NCBI GenBank assembly: GCA_023091665.1
Contig: JALJCQ010000030.1
Span: 2,606,501-2,670,500, forward strand
Direction: 5' to 3'
DNA from: Pythium myriotylum
Taxonomy: Eukaryota > Oomycota > Peronosporomycetes > Pythiales > Pythiaceae
DNA: 64,000 bases
Of the stretch, positions 32,175-40,989 are shown piece by piece. Every line of letters begins with the position of its first letter. Positions within the stretch are counted from its first letter, which is position 1. A program made the translations under genes and the position numbers. The notes beneath the pieces are model-generated. The model worked only from the letters and a program-made list of their open reading frames with translations, searched no databases and was not told where the DNA came from.

Positions 32175-32549
32175 CTATACAACTTGACTTGTAGGGTGTG
32201 CACATCGGAGCTCAAGCTCTTGGTCAAGGTGGTTCCCGTCGACTAGGCAAACACGCTTCTGGAGAAGTGATGGGTCTTCCATAACGTTCAGACGATCATC
32301 TTCCTTAGAGTCACTGGCCACACCATCGAGTCGGCGAAGCACATAAGCTGCTCGGCGTTCGGGGTCTTCGCCTGCCCAGCAAAATGCGTACTTTGGCTTG
32401 CATGAAGCTGGGGATCCAATGCTGAGCCTCTGGGTATGGGCGAGGCTCTTGTGGTGCTGGCAGAAGCCCTTCTCCAATCCGAACCGCCGGCCGCACCGCC
32501 GGATGCCTCGGGTTGTTGGGTCCTTCACGTAGCCTGCGCACTGCACCAT
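32175..32549 (-). CDS. Small Cys/His protein, possible zinc binder
   Basis: From ATG 32547-32549 (MVQCAGYVKDPTTRGIRRCG) a 124-residue frame runs to the stop at 32175. The N-terminal half holds C-x(14)-C-x(10)-C-x2-H (QCAG, RRCGRR, GFCQHH), a spacing compatible with one zinc site of the kind seen in short Cys-x-x-His finger proteins. The rest is charged without known domains. The 3' end is uncertain: a splice from a GT near codon NV to CCTAG, or a later acceptor, would replace the last 25-30 residues and extend the gene to about 32011-32100. The function is unknown. Confidence 0.5.
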   Translation of the reverse strand: MVQCAGYVKDPTTRGIRRCGRRFGLEKGFCQHHKSLAHTQRLSIGSPASCKPKYAFCWAGEDPERRAAYVLRRLDGVASDSKEDDRLNVMEDPSLLQKRVCLVDGNHLDQELELRCAHPTSQVV

Positions 32550-34221
32550 TGCAACCGGTCCTGCGTTGAAGACGATCAATCGGGGACTGACACCCCGAGG
32601 TCCACCAGGTGAGTGGCCTCCGCTGTAGACACACATTAACTTTGGAGGTGAATAATTGACTATATCCGTAAAATGTTTTATTTGATTGCTGCAAATTATT
32701 AATTACAAAAGGCAGATGGGTAAGTTGAAGTTGACTGGGTCTTTTCGGAGGCAAACGAGACTCGAGGCTCTACTGGCGGCTCCTCGTGTCGACGCCAATA
32801 CAGAGAGAGAGAGAGAGCTCGTCGCCTTCCTTGGGACTTGGTCGGCACGCGAAGTCACTCAGCTGCGCTGACGAAAAGTTCCAAGCGGCCAAAAAGTGTA
32901 ACGCAGCTGAGCAAGCCTTCAACTTCGACGTGGCCAATCTCTTCGCAATGGGCGGCGCCGGTAGTCAGAGTCTACTGCCTCGAACACTTCCCTTGCATCT
33001 TCCATTCATGCACTTGGATGCAGTGGGCATAGGGTGCGGTCTGTGCATGATTGTGATGAACAGATCCCAAAAAAGACTAGTCACTGTACAGTATCCAAGT
33101 CTCCTCACAGAGAAAACTGCTCTGGTGTTTGACGCTTCTCCGAGAGAAACTTGAAACAAATCGATGCGCATGATTATGGGAAGGTGTTAAACGAGAGAAG
33201 CCTTAGTTTTGGGATGAACCCGCGACAAGTTTCTCTTGGGTGGGTGGGTGGCCACCATTCCCATGGACAAAGCCTTCTCCCCCTCCTCCTTTGCCCCCTC
33301 TCCCGCCCGAACAACGAGTGTCCTGGAATCCGCAATTTTCGTCTCACGGAGTTTCGGGAGAAGGAGGATTGCTGATGCGTCGACTTGCAGCATATCTATA
33401 CCTCAACCGATGACTGTGAACGTCTCACCAGCAGCTACACGTGCCCCAGGAGTCTCCGTGCTGAAATTCTCCAATGGGATGAGTCATATTCCCACAGCGT
33501 CGTCATACAATGCACGCCAAGCGAAATCGTTTCGGCCGCGTCATCCTCCGGCTCCCAGCGCGCCAGGATCCTCGCTGAGAAAAGCACCAAGACGAGTGGC
33601 ATCAGTTACCACGGATCGATCGATCACCCTCTCGTGGAGCGAACGCCCTTGGGATGTCCCTGCCCTGTGAGCAGTCAGAGCCAGTGGGTGATCGAGACGC
33701 ATGCAGCTGCCACGTGCATGGAGTGCCAGCGCGAGGGATCCCATACTAGAGGCACCCGGGTCATGCTTAGTCAAGTGTTCAGAGTCACCGGTGGCCCCAG
33801 CGAAACGATCCGACTTGATCCTTCTCCACATGGCGATCACGAGGACCTGTTCGCTAGATCGCGAAGTGGCACTATGCAATCTGGTCGGAGACCTGCTATC
33901 GATTATTAGCTCCTCATAGAGCGTGCTCCGAACCTTCCCACTTGAAGTGATTACGACCTTTGAAATTCTATACTTCAGATCCGTATGCTCGCTCTCTGCG
34001 GGAATGTCGCCACTGCGGAGATGGAGAGCTGATGGTTCCCTTCTTGAACGAGCGCGCCGTCCACAGAAGACCTCTTCGCAGCCGGCCTCGTTGCGCGCAG
34101 CGTTGCCTCTCTTGCCGTAATCAGCGCTCTGACTTCCGCGCCACATGGCCTTGCGGGTCGAGCCGTCTTTCACTGGTGACCAGTTCGCTCGCGCCGCATT
34201 GATTCTTTGTCTCCAAGCACT
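32550..34221. other. Long gene-poor stretch before the START-domain gene
   Basis: About 1.7 kb with several open frames on both strands but none with convincing amino-acid composition, splice pairing or motifs. It holds a (GA)n tract near 32803-32817 and a pyrimidine-rich stretch at about 33267-33310. The last few hundred bases are probably the promoter of the plus-strand gene. Confidence 0.4.
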
Positions 34222-36171
34222 ATGGGCCTGCCACCGCATGCCGTGCCCACGCGCATGGAGCTGAGCCCCGAAGAGAAGGCGGCGTATAGGCGGCTCGCCG
34301 ATGCGCTTCTCCACAATACGCTGCGCGATTACGATGCGTTCTGCATGGACAATCCGGCTCGCCGCGTCGGCTCCCTCGACTGGAAGCTCGTCAAGACACA
34401 GGACGGCATCTCAGTCTACAAGGAATGCCGACCGACGAGCTCGCGCAAGGACGCGCCATTTGTGCCTCGCCTGCTTACCGCAGACGGTCGCTATGAGCGA
34501 GTCGACGCCAACATCTCCGTCCCGCGGATCCTCGTGACGGGGACGATGCGCGGCAGCGTGGAAGACGCGATTCACGGAGCATTTGTGGACGGGCCAGAGA
34601 GTCACGCCAAGCGGGGTTTCTACATTCATGACCGATCGAGCGACTTCCGCGTGCTCGCACAGCTCGACGGCCCAACCGACGACGACCCGTACCGCTTCTG
34701 CGGCATCGCGTGGACAGAAATGGGTGGTGCCGGTATGCCGTTTGTAAAGCGCCGAGACTTGCTCACGCTCGTGGCGAGTGGGCTCATGACGCGCGCGGAC
34801 GGTGAGCAGGTCGGATACTACATCATCCACTCGATCTCGCATCAGCAGGTCAAACCGCTCACTGAGTTCAAGCTACTCCGCGCCAAGTGCTCGTTCTGCT
34901 ACCTCTTCTGTCAGCAGAACATGCAGGGACTGTCAGGCGGTATTGGCAGCCAGGTCGAGACGTACCAAAAGGGATTCTTTGCCCCGCTCGGTGACGTCCC
35001 GGAGCGGGGTGTCGTGTCAGCAGTCGTACGGACAGTTATCGCACCGTCACGCTTGGTGGACGCGGGGTACAACCGGAAGCTTTGCTTCTTGCTCAAGCAC
35101 GCGCCCCCCAGTCGCCGCACGAGCACGGACAACGACGAGTGCGACGATGACTTGGAGAGTGGTTGCGCCGGCGGATGCTCCCGCCGCCGTAGTGACTCAT
35201 TCTTTAGCTCTAGCGGTCTCGGCAGCTCGGGAGGTCCATTGCGGAAGCTGGCACAGCAGAACCAGAGTCAGGGACTGTGTGTGGTGTGCAAGCTCAACGT
35301 CTGTAGCACATGCAAAGTCGTGAAGAAGCTCGCCGTTGAAGCCAATGGGTACGATCTTGTAGTCAAGTCGTTGGGTTTCTGCCTCGTTTGTGTGAACAAG
35401 GCAAAAACTCTCAGTGCGCCACTTCTCGCACGTCAAGAGCTGGCCGAGAAAAATGCCCAGCCCCACGAAAGACCTTTCGCTGGCGTATCGCCGAACCCAA
35501 GCAAGATGAAGTCGCCGTTCACCGAGATGTTTCGATTTGAGCGGAAGACATCGCGTGCCAGATCCGCAGATGCGGGGGATATACCAGATTCCCGAAGTAT
35601 GCAGTCACCATTGATGGATCAGCCGCCGGCCCAGAGAAAGCCGTCATGGGCTGGACCCGGCGTCGCTGAGTTAGATCGGGACACTCGTGGTGTCCGGTCA
35701 CCACTGATTGGCCGTGGTCACAGAAAAGCATCCTGGCAAGGCCCCGAAACGATTCGGGCACCCCCTACGACCCGTTCTCCTCTGACCGACAAGCCTCGCG
35801 TCGACCGGAAAACGTCGTGGGTCGGCTCGAGCCATGGGAGCTTCAGTAGTGATGAAGGGTCTGGGCGGACTCGTTCGCCCCACCCCGCCGGACATCCGCA
35901 GCATTCTATCGACCACGCGCTCCATCGGAAGGCGGCGTGGATGAATCCTCCTGAGATAGCTGAGCGGCGACACGTAGCAACTCAAGACAAGCAGAGCTAT
36001 CCAATGTGGCAAACTGTTGACAACGGGCGAGCGGAGCATGCGGCTCCGAATGCAGGATTGTCAGCAGTATCTCAAGAAAATCAACCCGTCCACGGGACTA
36101 GTCGTCCCCGGCGGCGTATCGACGAACGCGTCGCTATCGAAGACATCGCAGTGCGAGGCATCCTACTTTAA
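34222..36171 (+). CDS. START-like domain protein with degenerate FYVE-like zinc region
   Basis: Single exon of 649 residues from ATG 34222 (MGLPPHAVPTRMELSPEEK; a second Met at 34255 is also possible). Residues about 25-300 resemble the oomycete START-like lipid-binding fold: LDWKLVKTQDGISVYKE, the central RRDLLTL and GYYIIHSISH. A Cys-rich segment follows near residues 350-395 (CVVCKLNVCSTCKVVKK, then FCLVC). It looks like the second half of a FYVE finger but lacks the RxHHCR core, so phosphoinositide binding is doubtful. The tail has five imperfect SP...RKxSW repeats. Oomycetes have many START-FYVE proteins, thought to move lipids at membranes; the ligand is unknown. Confidence 0.8.
   Translation: MGLPPHAVPTRMELSPEEKAAYRRLADALLHNTLRDYDAFCMDNPARRVGSLDWKLVKTQDGISVYKECRPTSSRKDAPFVPRLLTADGRYERVDANISVPRILVTGTMRGSVEDAIHGAFVDGPESHAKRGFYIHDRSSDFRVLAQLDGPTDDDPYRFCGIAWTEMGGAGMPFVKRRDLLTLVASGLMTRADGEQVGYYIIHSISHQQVKPLTEFKLLRAKCSFCYLFCQQNMQGLSGGIGSQVETYQKGFFAPLGDVPERGVVSAVVRTVIAPSRLVDAGYNRKLCFLLKHAPPSRRTSTDNDECDDDLESGCAGGCSRRRSDSFFSSSGLGSSGGPLRKLAQQNQSQGLCVVCKLNVCSTCKVVKKLAVEANGYDLVVKSLGFCLVCVNKAKTLSAPLLARQELAEKNAQPHERPFAGVSPNPSKMKSPFTEMFRFERKTSRARSADAGDIPDSRSMQSPLMDQPPAQRKPSWAGPGVAELDRDTRGVRSPLIGRGHRKASWQGPETIRAPPTTRSPLTDKPRVDRKTSWVGSSHGSFSSDEGSGRTRSPHPAGHPQHSIDHALHRKAAWMNPPEIAERRHVATQDKQSYPMWQTVDNGRAEHAAPNAGLSAVSQENQPVHGTSRPRRRIDERVAIEDIAVRGILL
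35503..35950 (+). repeat. Five imperfect SP-x(n)-RK-x-[SA]-[WR] protein repeats
   Basis: The tail of the START-domain protein repeats a unit of about 25-36 residues: SPFTEMFRFERKTSRA, SPLMDQPPAQRKPSWAG, SPLIGRGHRKASWQG, SPLTDKPRVDRKTSWVG, and a decayed SPHPAG...RKAAWMN. DNA identity between units is low, so the pattern is kept at protein level. Confidence 0.8.
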
Positions 36172-36351
36172 AGGAGACCTTGTTGGTGCGTGTACATGGG
36201 CTTGTAGTAGTTCGATATGTCTTGTGTCATGTGTCCCGAGACCACAGCAAATGTCAACGTCAAGTGTAAAATTACATGGCAAAGAGCCGATTAGTCAGTA
36301 CAACTCGATGTCTTGGTGTCTCTCATCGAAGGTTTATTGCTCTATAGGGTG

Positions 36352-37223
36352 TCACGGGGTTGCCTTCAGCTCTGACTGGATCTGGTCAAGATTTATCATT
36401 TTGAAACGAGCAGCAGCATGTTTGTTCTCCGGGGTACCGCGTATGATCGAAAGTTTCTCTTCGTCTTTTCGTGTAACCCAGCCACCATAGCCGAAGTAGC
36501 TTGCGAAAGCAAACAATGCAGTGGAGGGTTGGCTACTCTCAATTGCAAATTGCTCGTATGACTGCAAGTCTGCGCCGCGGATCTTCAGATTGCCGTAACG
36601 ATTTAGCCCGAGAAAGTTACTTGACACTTCACTTTGAAACCCCCAAATCTCTGTATCATCACCTAGTGTGTATGCTCGAAACGTGCACCCATCCACAAGA
36701 ATATCCGCTCTGAGTGATAGAAGCTCGTTGTTAGCATGAGAAAGATATCAGAAATCGTGGATATTACCAACCCGAGCACTGCTTCTCCCTCGACATCACG
36801 TAAAAACCTCCTTGTCTCCACTTCTTGAAAAGCGCACCGAAAGCGAAATGTCACGGGCAGCTTGCGGCCGGTGAGCTTCTTTGCCTGGACAGATACGCGC
36901 TTCATACCATCGTGCACAGTATCAATCTTGTCATCCAAGCGATCGAGTTGCCGATTTTGTGTGTCAATGGCATTGCCCAGAGCTAGCGACGCCTCCTTGA
37001 GCTCCGCCAGCTGAGGCTCCAAATCGCGCAAGAACTGCTCGTGGACGTCTTCCACTGACGATTTTGCTTGCTGCTGGGGCGGCTGCCGCGTCTGTCGAGA
37101 GATTCGCCCAGAAACTGATCCTTCGCGTGAGTCCTCGGCAACTTCATGCGCCTTTGCGTAGTGCATTGCAAGTTCCTCTGGATTCTTGAACATTACTTTG
37201 CACTCGGGACAGATGAACCCCAT
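36352..37223 (-). CDS. C2H2 finger plus SNARE-like coiled-coil protein
   Basis: Exons 36772-37223 and 36352-36709 join in phase (GTTGGT donor, ACTCAG acceptor) to 269 residues from ATG 37223. The first 30 residues form a C2H2 finger (GFICPECKVMFKNPEELAMH ending H-x4-H). It closely resembles the Rab5-binding fingers at the N-termini of EEA1 and rabenosyn-5. A coiled coil with SNARE-like pattern follows (ALGNAIDTQNRQLDRLDDK, near residues 75-125), including a central Q. The last 130 residues (FRFRCAFQEVETRRFLRD, WGFQSEVSSNFLGLNRYG) look like a compact beta-rich domain I cannot name. No transmembrane segment is visible. An endosomal tethering role is inferred. A second SNARE-like gene lies 62 bases upstream in the same orientation. 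Confidence 0.75.
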
Positions 37224-37285
37224 GGTGATCTGCAAAACAGATCCACTGGTAAGCTCGGCTCGGTCCCGTCCGACTCATTCTCACT

Positions 37286-37740
37286 TCACGCAACTCGCAC
37301 CTGCGTGTCGGATGCACCGCTGCTCCCGGCTGGCGCCGTGTCTGACTTTCTGTCCACCTGTGGGGCTGCTGTAAACGCGTTCGCGATCCACCCCGACCAG
37401 GTCATGCCGCGCATGATGCGCTTGGAGAGGTCGACAGCGTACTGCGCTTCCTCGACCGCGCGCTCGTTGCGTCCGAGTTGCTCTACGCGACGACCGAGCA
37501 CCAGTCAGACCCCATCGGCTCCCGCAAAGACCACTCGCTCGCACCCGACTGCATGCTGAGCGTGTGGGCTGTCTCTCGCGCGAGCTGCAGCGACTGGGCC
37601 ACGGACCGCAGCGATTCCTGGTGCTTCTGCTGCGCGGCCGCTCTGTCAACTCCCGCCACGCGCCTGGAGACGCCGCGCGGCGCTGGGTCCGCGCGCTCGC
37701 CCGCCGCCGCCGCCACTTCGTCCCACTCATTCCGCGTCAT
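37286..37740 (-). CDS. Small SNARE-motif protein
   Basis: Exons 37545-37740 and 37286-37482 (62-base intron, GTGCGA...GCGTAG) join in phase to 130 residues starting MTRNEWDEV. A helical SNARE-like region covers residues 40-110 (SLRSVAQSLQLARETAHTLS, then EQLGRNERAVEEAQYAVDLS). It runs into RIMRGMTWSGWIANAFT, a combination reminiscent of Qb/Qbc SNAREs of the NPSN/SNAP type. No C-terminal membrane anchor follows, so attachment by lipidation or partner proteins would be needed. The class is uncertain. Its stop lies 62 bases from the start of the C2H2-SNARE-like gene. Confidence 0.75.
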
Positions 37741-38477
37741 AATTGCCGTTTGGGTCGAAGTTTCTCCGTCTGAGAAGACGAACAGGCCACCGACTGAGGC
37801 TGCTGCCACGATCTCTGACTCCATTAAGTTCTGCCACCGACTGATGGAGTGGTCGCGTGGCGCACACCAACTTGGTGTGTCTCTTGATAGACGCACTTAG
37901 GCGGAGGGTGAGATAGCACTGGCGATCGGCCAGCTGGCCCTTGCGCCCTGTCTCTCGCCGCTTTGCGATCTCGTCCCTGTGATCGAGTGTGGACACCTCG
38001 GACTGACCACACGGCCGAGCAGCCGCCCACTCGTGGAGGGTGGGATGCGGGAAACATGCGTCACTTGACGAGGGCAGCCGCGGGTTAGGGGCAGTGCGGA
38101 CCAATCAAATCGTTCCATTCTCAGCCGGTTGAACACCTCATCCCCCGGTCATCAACGGTCTCCGGTCCGCGAGATCTGTTATCTCAGTAGATTATTCTTG
38201 AGTTCGTGTCTGGGTCACTGAGAGAACGAAATAGTTTGGCCCCTGATGGGTGAGCGCAGTGGGATCTTCGCGTTCGCGCACGCACATGGTGCTGGGTAAA
38301 AATGGCGCGAGCGGCAACCCACAGAAACTGGCGCAGCTCGTGGACGACGGAAGGGAAGGAGAGGTGCGCCGTTCGATCAGTTGATCGTGCCTCGCTCGAC
38401 GACATCACAGCCGCAGAGGCCGGGCGGCTCCGGTGCCCACATCTAGATTTCCTCGCTGCCCCTCAGACCTCCCCACC
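37741..38477. promoter_or_regulatory. Divergent intergenic region
   Basis: The 737 bases separate the minus-strand SNARE gene from the plus-strand PP1-motif gene. Open frames here run through both strands without motifs. No repeat or RNA gene is visible. It presumably carries both promoters. Confidence 0.35.
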
Positions 38478-39017
38478 ATGCGACTGAGCGACGAGCAGAT
38501 GGACGTCGCGGCCATGATCGCCGAGGCGCGCAACGCCCCGCCCGCCAAGAAGAGCGTGCGCTTCAGCCACGTCGAGGTGCTTGAGTTCCGCAAGGGCTAC
38601 ACATCCTGCGCCGTGCCCACGGCCGGCGGCCCGCCTGTCGGCCTCGTCGGCGCGCCGGTCGCCAAGTATGTCATCGAGATGACTCAGAGCCGCGAGGACA
38701 TCGAGGAAGAAGACAAGATCCCGCGCGGAGACATCAACGAGGTCTGGATCTGCCCCGTCGAGCGCGTGCGCCTGCTCACGCAGCTCTACGGCTTCACGCT
38801 CGACGACATCTCGTTGCTCTGTCGGGAAGCGCGCGCCATCCAGGACTCGCGCGCCGTGTCGCGACTTGACTTTGACGCCGCGCACGTGCTCCGCTGCGGC
38901 AACCTCTCCCAGCTCCAGCTACTCTACGAGCTGAAAACGGCGACGGCACCCGCGCCGCCTTCGCCCAAGAAGGTCATGCTCTTCGAGTCGAACGACCGCG
39001 TGGGCATTCTCGCCTAA
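38478..39017 (+). CDS. Small protein with candidate PP1-docking motif (paralogue A)
   Basis: A 179-residue frame from ATG 38478 in a strong CCACCATG context (MRLSDEQMDVAAMIAEARN). Residues 25-29 are KSVRF, matching the [RK]-x-V-x-F docking motif of protein phosphatase 1. It is followed by VEVLEFRKGYTSCAVPTAGG and a Gly-Pro-rich VGLVGAP. A second half contains VWICPVERVRLLTQLYGFTL. Another gene 1.2 kb downstream repeats the layout. Stramenopile genomes hold many proteins with a VRFS-x-V-EY/EF...GxPP pattern; their role is poorly known. PP1 binding is inferred from the motif alone. Confidence 0.8.
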   Translation: MRLSDEQMDVAAMIAEARNAPPAKKSVRFSHVEVLEFRKGYTSCAVPTAGGPPVGLVGAPVAKYVIEMTQSREDIEEEDKIPRGDINEVWICPVERVRLLTQLYGFTLDDISLLCREARAIQDSRAVSRLDFDAAHVLRCGNLSQLQLLYELKTATAPAPPSPKKVMLFESNDRVGILA

Positions 39018-40196
39018 ACGTTCTGCAATCTGAATCCACCTCCGTTATTTATTCGACAGACAAGCTGCGCAGCGCGAGCGAAGCGTCGAGCGCACTTGTT
39101 CCGTGTTGAAGTCCGGCCGTGTTCGTAGTCGTAGTACCAGTAGCTAGAAGTAAGTATCCAAGTTGCTAGAAGTGATAGATTAGACTCACATGGAGAATAT
39201 AGTCCATGATGCCCCTCACTTCCATACTGTATCTCGCTGACATGTGCGGCGGCGACAGCCCCACGTTTCGGCCTAATCGACGCGCATGGTCCCATGGCTG
39301 CCTGCTCGGCTCCGGCATCGCGTGAGCCGCTTCGGTATCGGCTTGGGCATCGACGAGGGAGGAAGAAGGCTCTTCCGCCGCCGCTGCGTCTGCGCTGGCG
39401 TAAGCATGCGCGGTCCATTATGCCCGGCGGTACCTACCGTCGCCAGATAAGGAATCAGGCAGATTCGGTTAATACTGTATCGATCTAGGTTTACGACGAC
39501 AGATTTGCGGAGCCGGCGAAAGCGGCTTGGGTGGCCGCGAGCGCCGCGCGTCGTGGCGTCGTCCGAGACGAGCCGACTGGCGCCACGGGAAGAGCCGGCG
39601 GGCGCGACCGCCTCTTCTCGCTGTCTTCTAGTTGTTGCCAGAGCTCACTTTGCCGCAACCCGCGAGGGCTCGTCTCGCGCCTTGAGGAGCCTGCTCAAGA
39701 GCTCCGCTCCCTCCGCGCAGCCGCCGCCGCCGCCGTCGTGCCGTCGCTGGAATTCCGTGATGAACGCACGAACCCGCCGGCGCTGGACTCGCCGCCGAGT
39801 TGCCGTTCTTGAAGAAGCCGCCCCAGCTGGTTCTCGCGGTCGTCAGAGGGCTTTGGTCTGTGCAAAGTGTCCCCTGTGCAAGAAACGGATTTAGTGGCAA
39901 GTACCGTAAGTCACATATCAATGTGTGAGGTTTGCTACGGTACGATCTCGATGATTGGGGCGGTGACGTCGCCAACGTCATTCAACAGGCGGTCATCCAT
40001 CCTCAATCCCTTGCGATAACGACATCGACCCATCTGATTCGAACCGAGAGGTGACCGTCCGCGACCACCCGAACGACACTAAATCCAAGTGCAACCTCCA
40101 CTTTCGCGTATACATAGCCGCGGCCGACCGCATCAGCAGGTCCATCGCCAAAGGTTCAGTCGTCGTCAAGTAACCTAACGTCACAGATCCTGCGCC
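39018..40196. other. Intergenic region between the two paralogues
   Basis: About 1.2 kb. Frames at 39505-39894 (plus) and 39014-39418 (minus) are Arg/Ala/Pro-rich without motifs and are likely GC-driven. I see nothing supportable as a gene. Confidence 0.4.
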
Positions 40197-40772
40197 ATGG
40201 CGTCCCCCAGCAAGCACGTGCGCTGGTCCACCATCACGATCCACGAGTTCGGCGTCGGCTACGGCGGCAGCGCCGTGCCCAAGAGCGGGCCCTCCATCGG
40301 GCTCGCGCCCAAGCCCGAGTTCACGTGGAGCACGCGCGTCGGCTGCATGGCGCGCGAGTGCGACGGCGTGCGCCGCTTCACGTCGGCCGAGCGCGTGGCG
40401 CTGCTGCGCGACGCGGGCTTCAGCTCCAGCTCCGTCGACGAGTTCGTCGCCGAGGCCAAGCGCGTGCGCAGCTCCCGCGAGCTCTACTACTCGCGCGAGA
40501 TGAAGCAGTTCCGCAAGAAGCGCAAGCTCGCCAAGGCCGACGCGCGCGCCGCGCGCCGCAAACCCCCCACGGACAAGGCGGCGCCCCTGAAAGACACGCG
40601 CTCCGCGATCGAGATCGTCGCCGTTGACGAGCACGAGACCAAACTCCAAGTGCCGCTAAGGATAACCGTCGCGACCGCCGCGGATCTCGCGGATCAAGAT
40701 GGCTCAAGCACCGTGCGCATCTGCGCGCCGCTCCTACCGCCGGTGCTCCCGATGTCCCCGTGCTGCTCGTAG
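40197..40772 (+). CDS. Small protein with candidate PP1-docking motif (paralogue B)
   Basis: A 191-residue frame from ATG 40197 (MASPSKHVRWSTITIHEFG). Residues 6-10 are KHVRW, a variant of the PP1 [RK]-x-V-x-[FW] motif. GVGYGGSAVPKSGPSIGL then parallels GYTSCAVPTAGGPPVGL of paralogue A. The middle is a basic helix (REMKQFRKKRKLAKADARAA) that could serve as nuclear targeting. The C-terminal 50 residues are variable. The two genes share orientation and the N-terminal module only, so they are diverged tandem relatives or members of one larger family. The function is unknown. Confidence 0.78.
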   Translation: MASPSKHVRWSTITIHEFGVGYGGSAVPKSGPSIGLAPKPEFTWSTRVGCMARECDGVRRFTSAERVALLRDAGFSSSSVDEFVAEAKRVRSSRELYYSREMKQFRKKRKLAKADARAARRKPPTDKAAPLKDTRSAIEIVAVDEHETKLQVPLRITVATAADLADQDGSSTVRICAPLLPPVLPMSPCCS

Positions 40773-40989
40773 CTCTCTCTCTCTCTCTATGCTGTATCTA
40801 TTCCATATCTTAGAAGCCTGTGGATCTTCCCCCCTCCAAATAAAAGTCACCGTCTCACTTCCGTGGCGACTGCGCCGTTACGCATGACCAGTCCGTAAAT
40901 ACTAACCGACTTGAGCTTGGTTACGCTGGCTGTGTTCCCACGCAGGGCCAAGTGTCTTGCTTCGGGATGGCCTAGTCATTCGCCCGCCC

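Noticed and set aside
33541..34314. Minus-strand frame of 257 residues
   Set aside because: It starts inside the START-domain gene on the opposite strand, has random-looking composition and no motif or splice support.
39505..39894. Plus-strand Arg/Ala/Pro-rich frame
   Set aside because: It lies in a GC-rich intergenic stretch with competing frames on both strands and lacks motifs.
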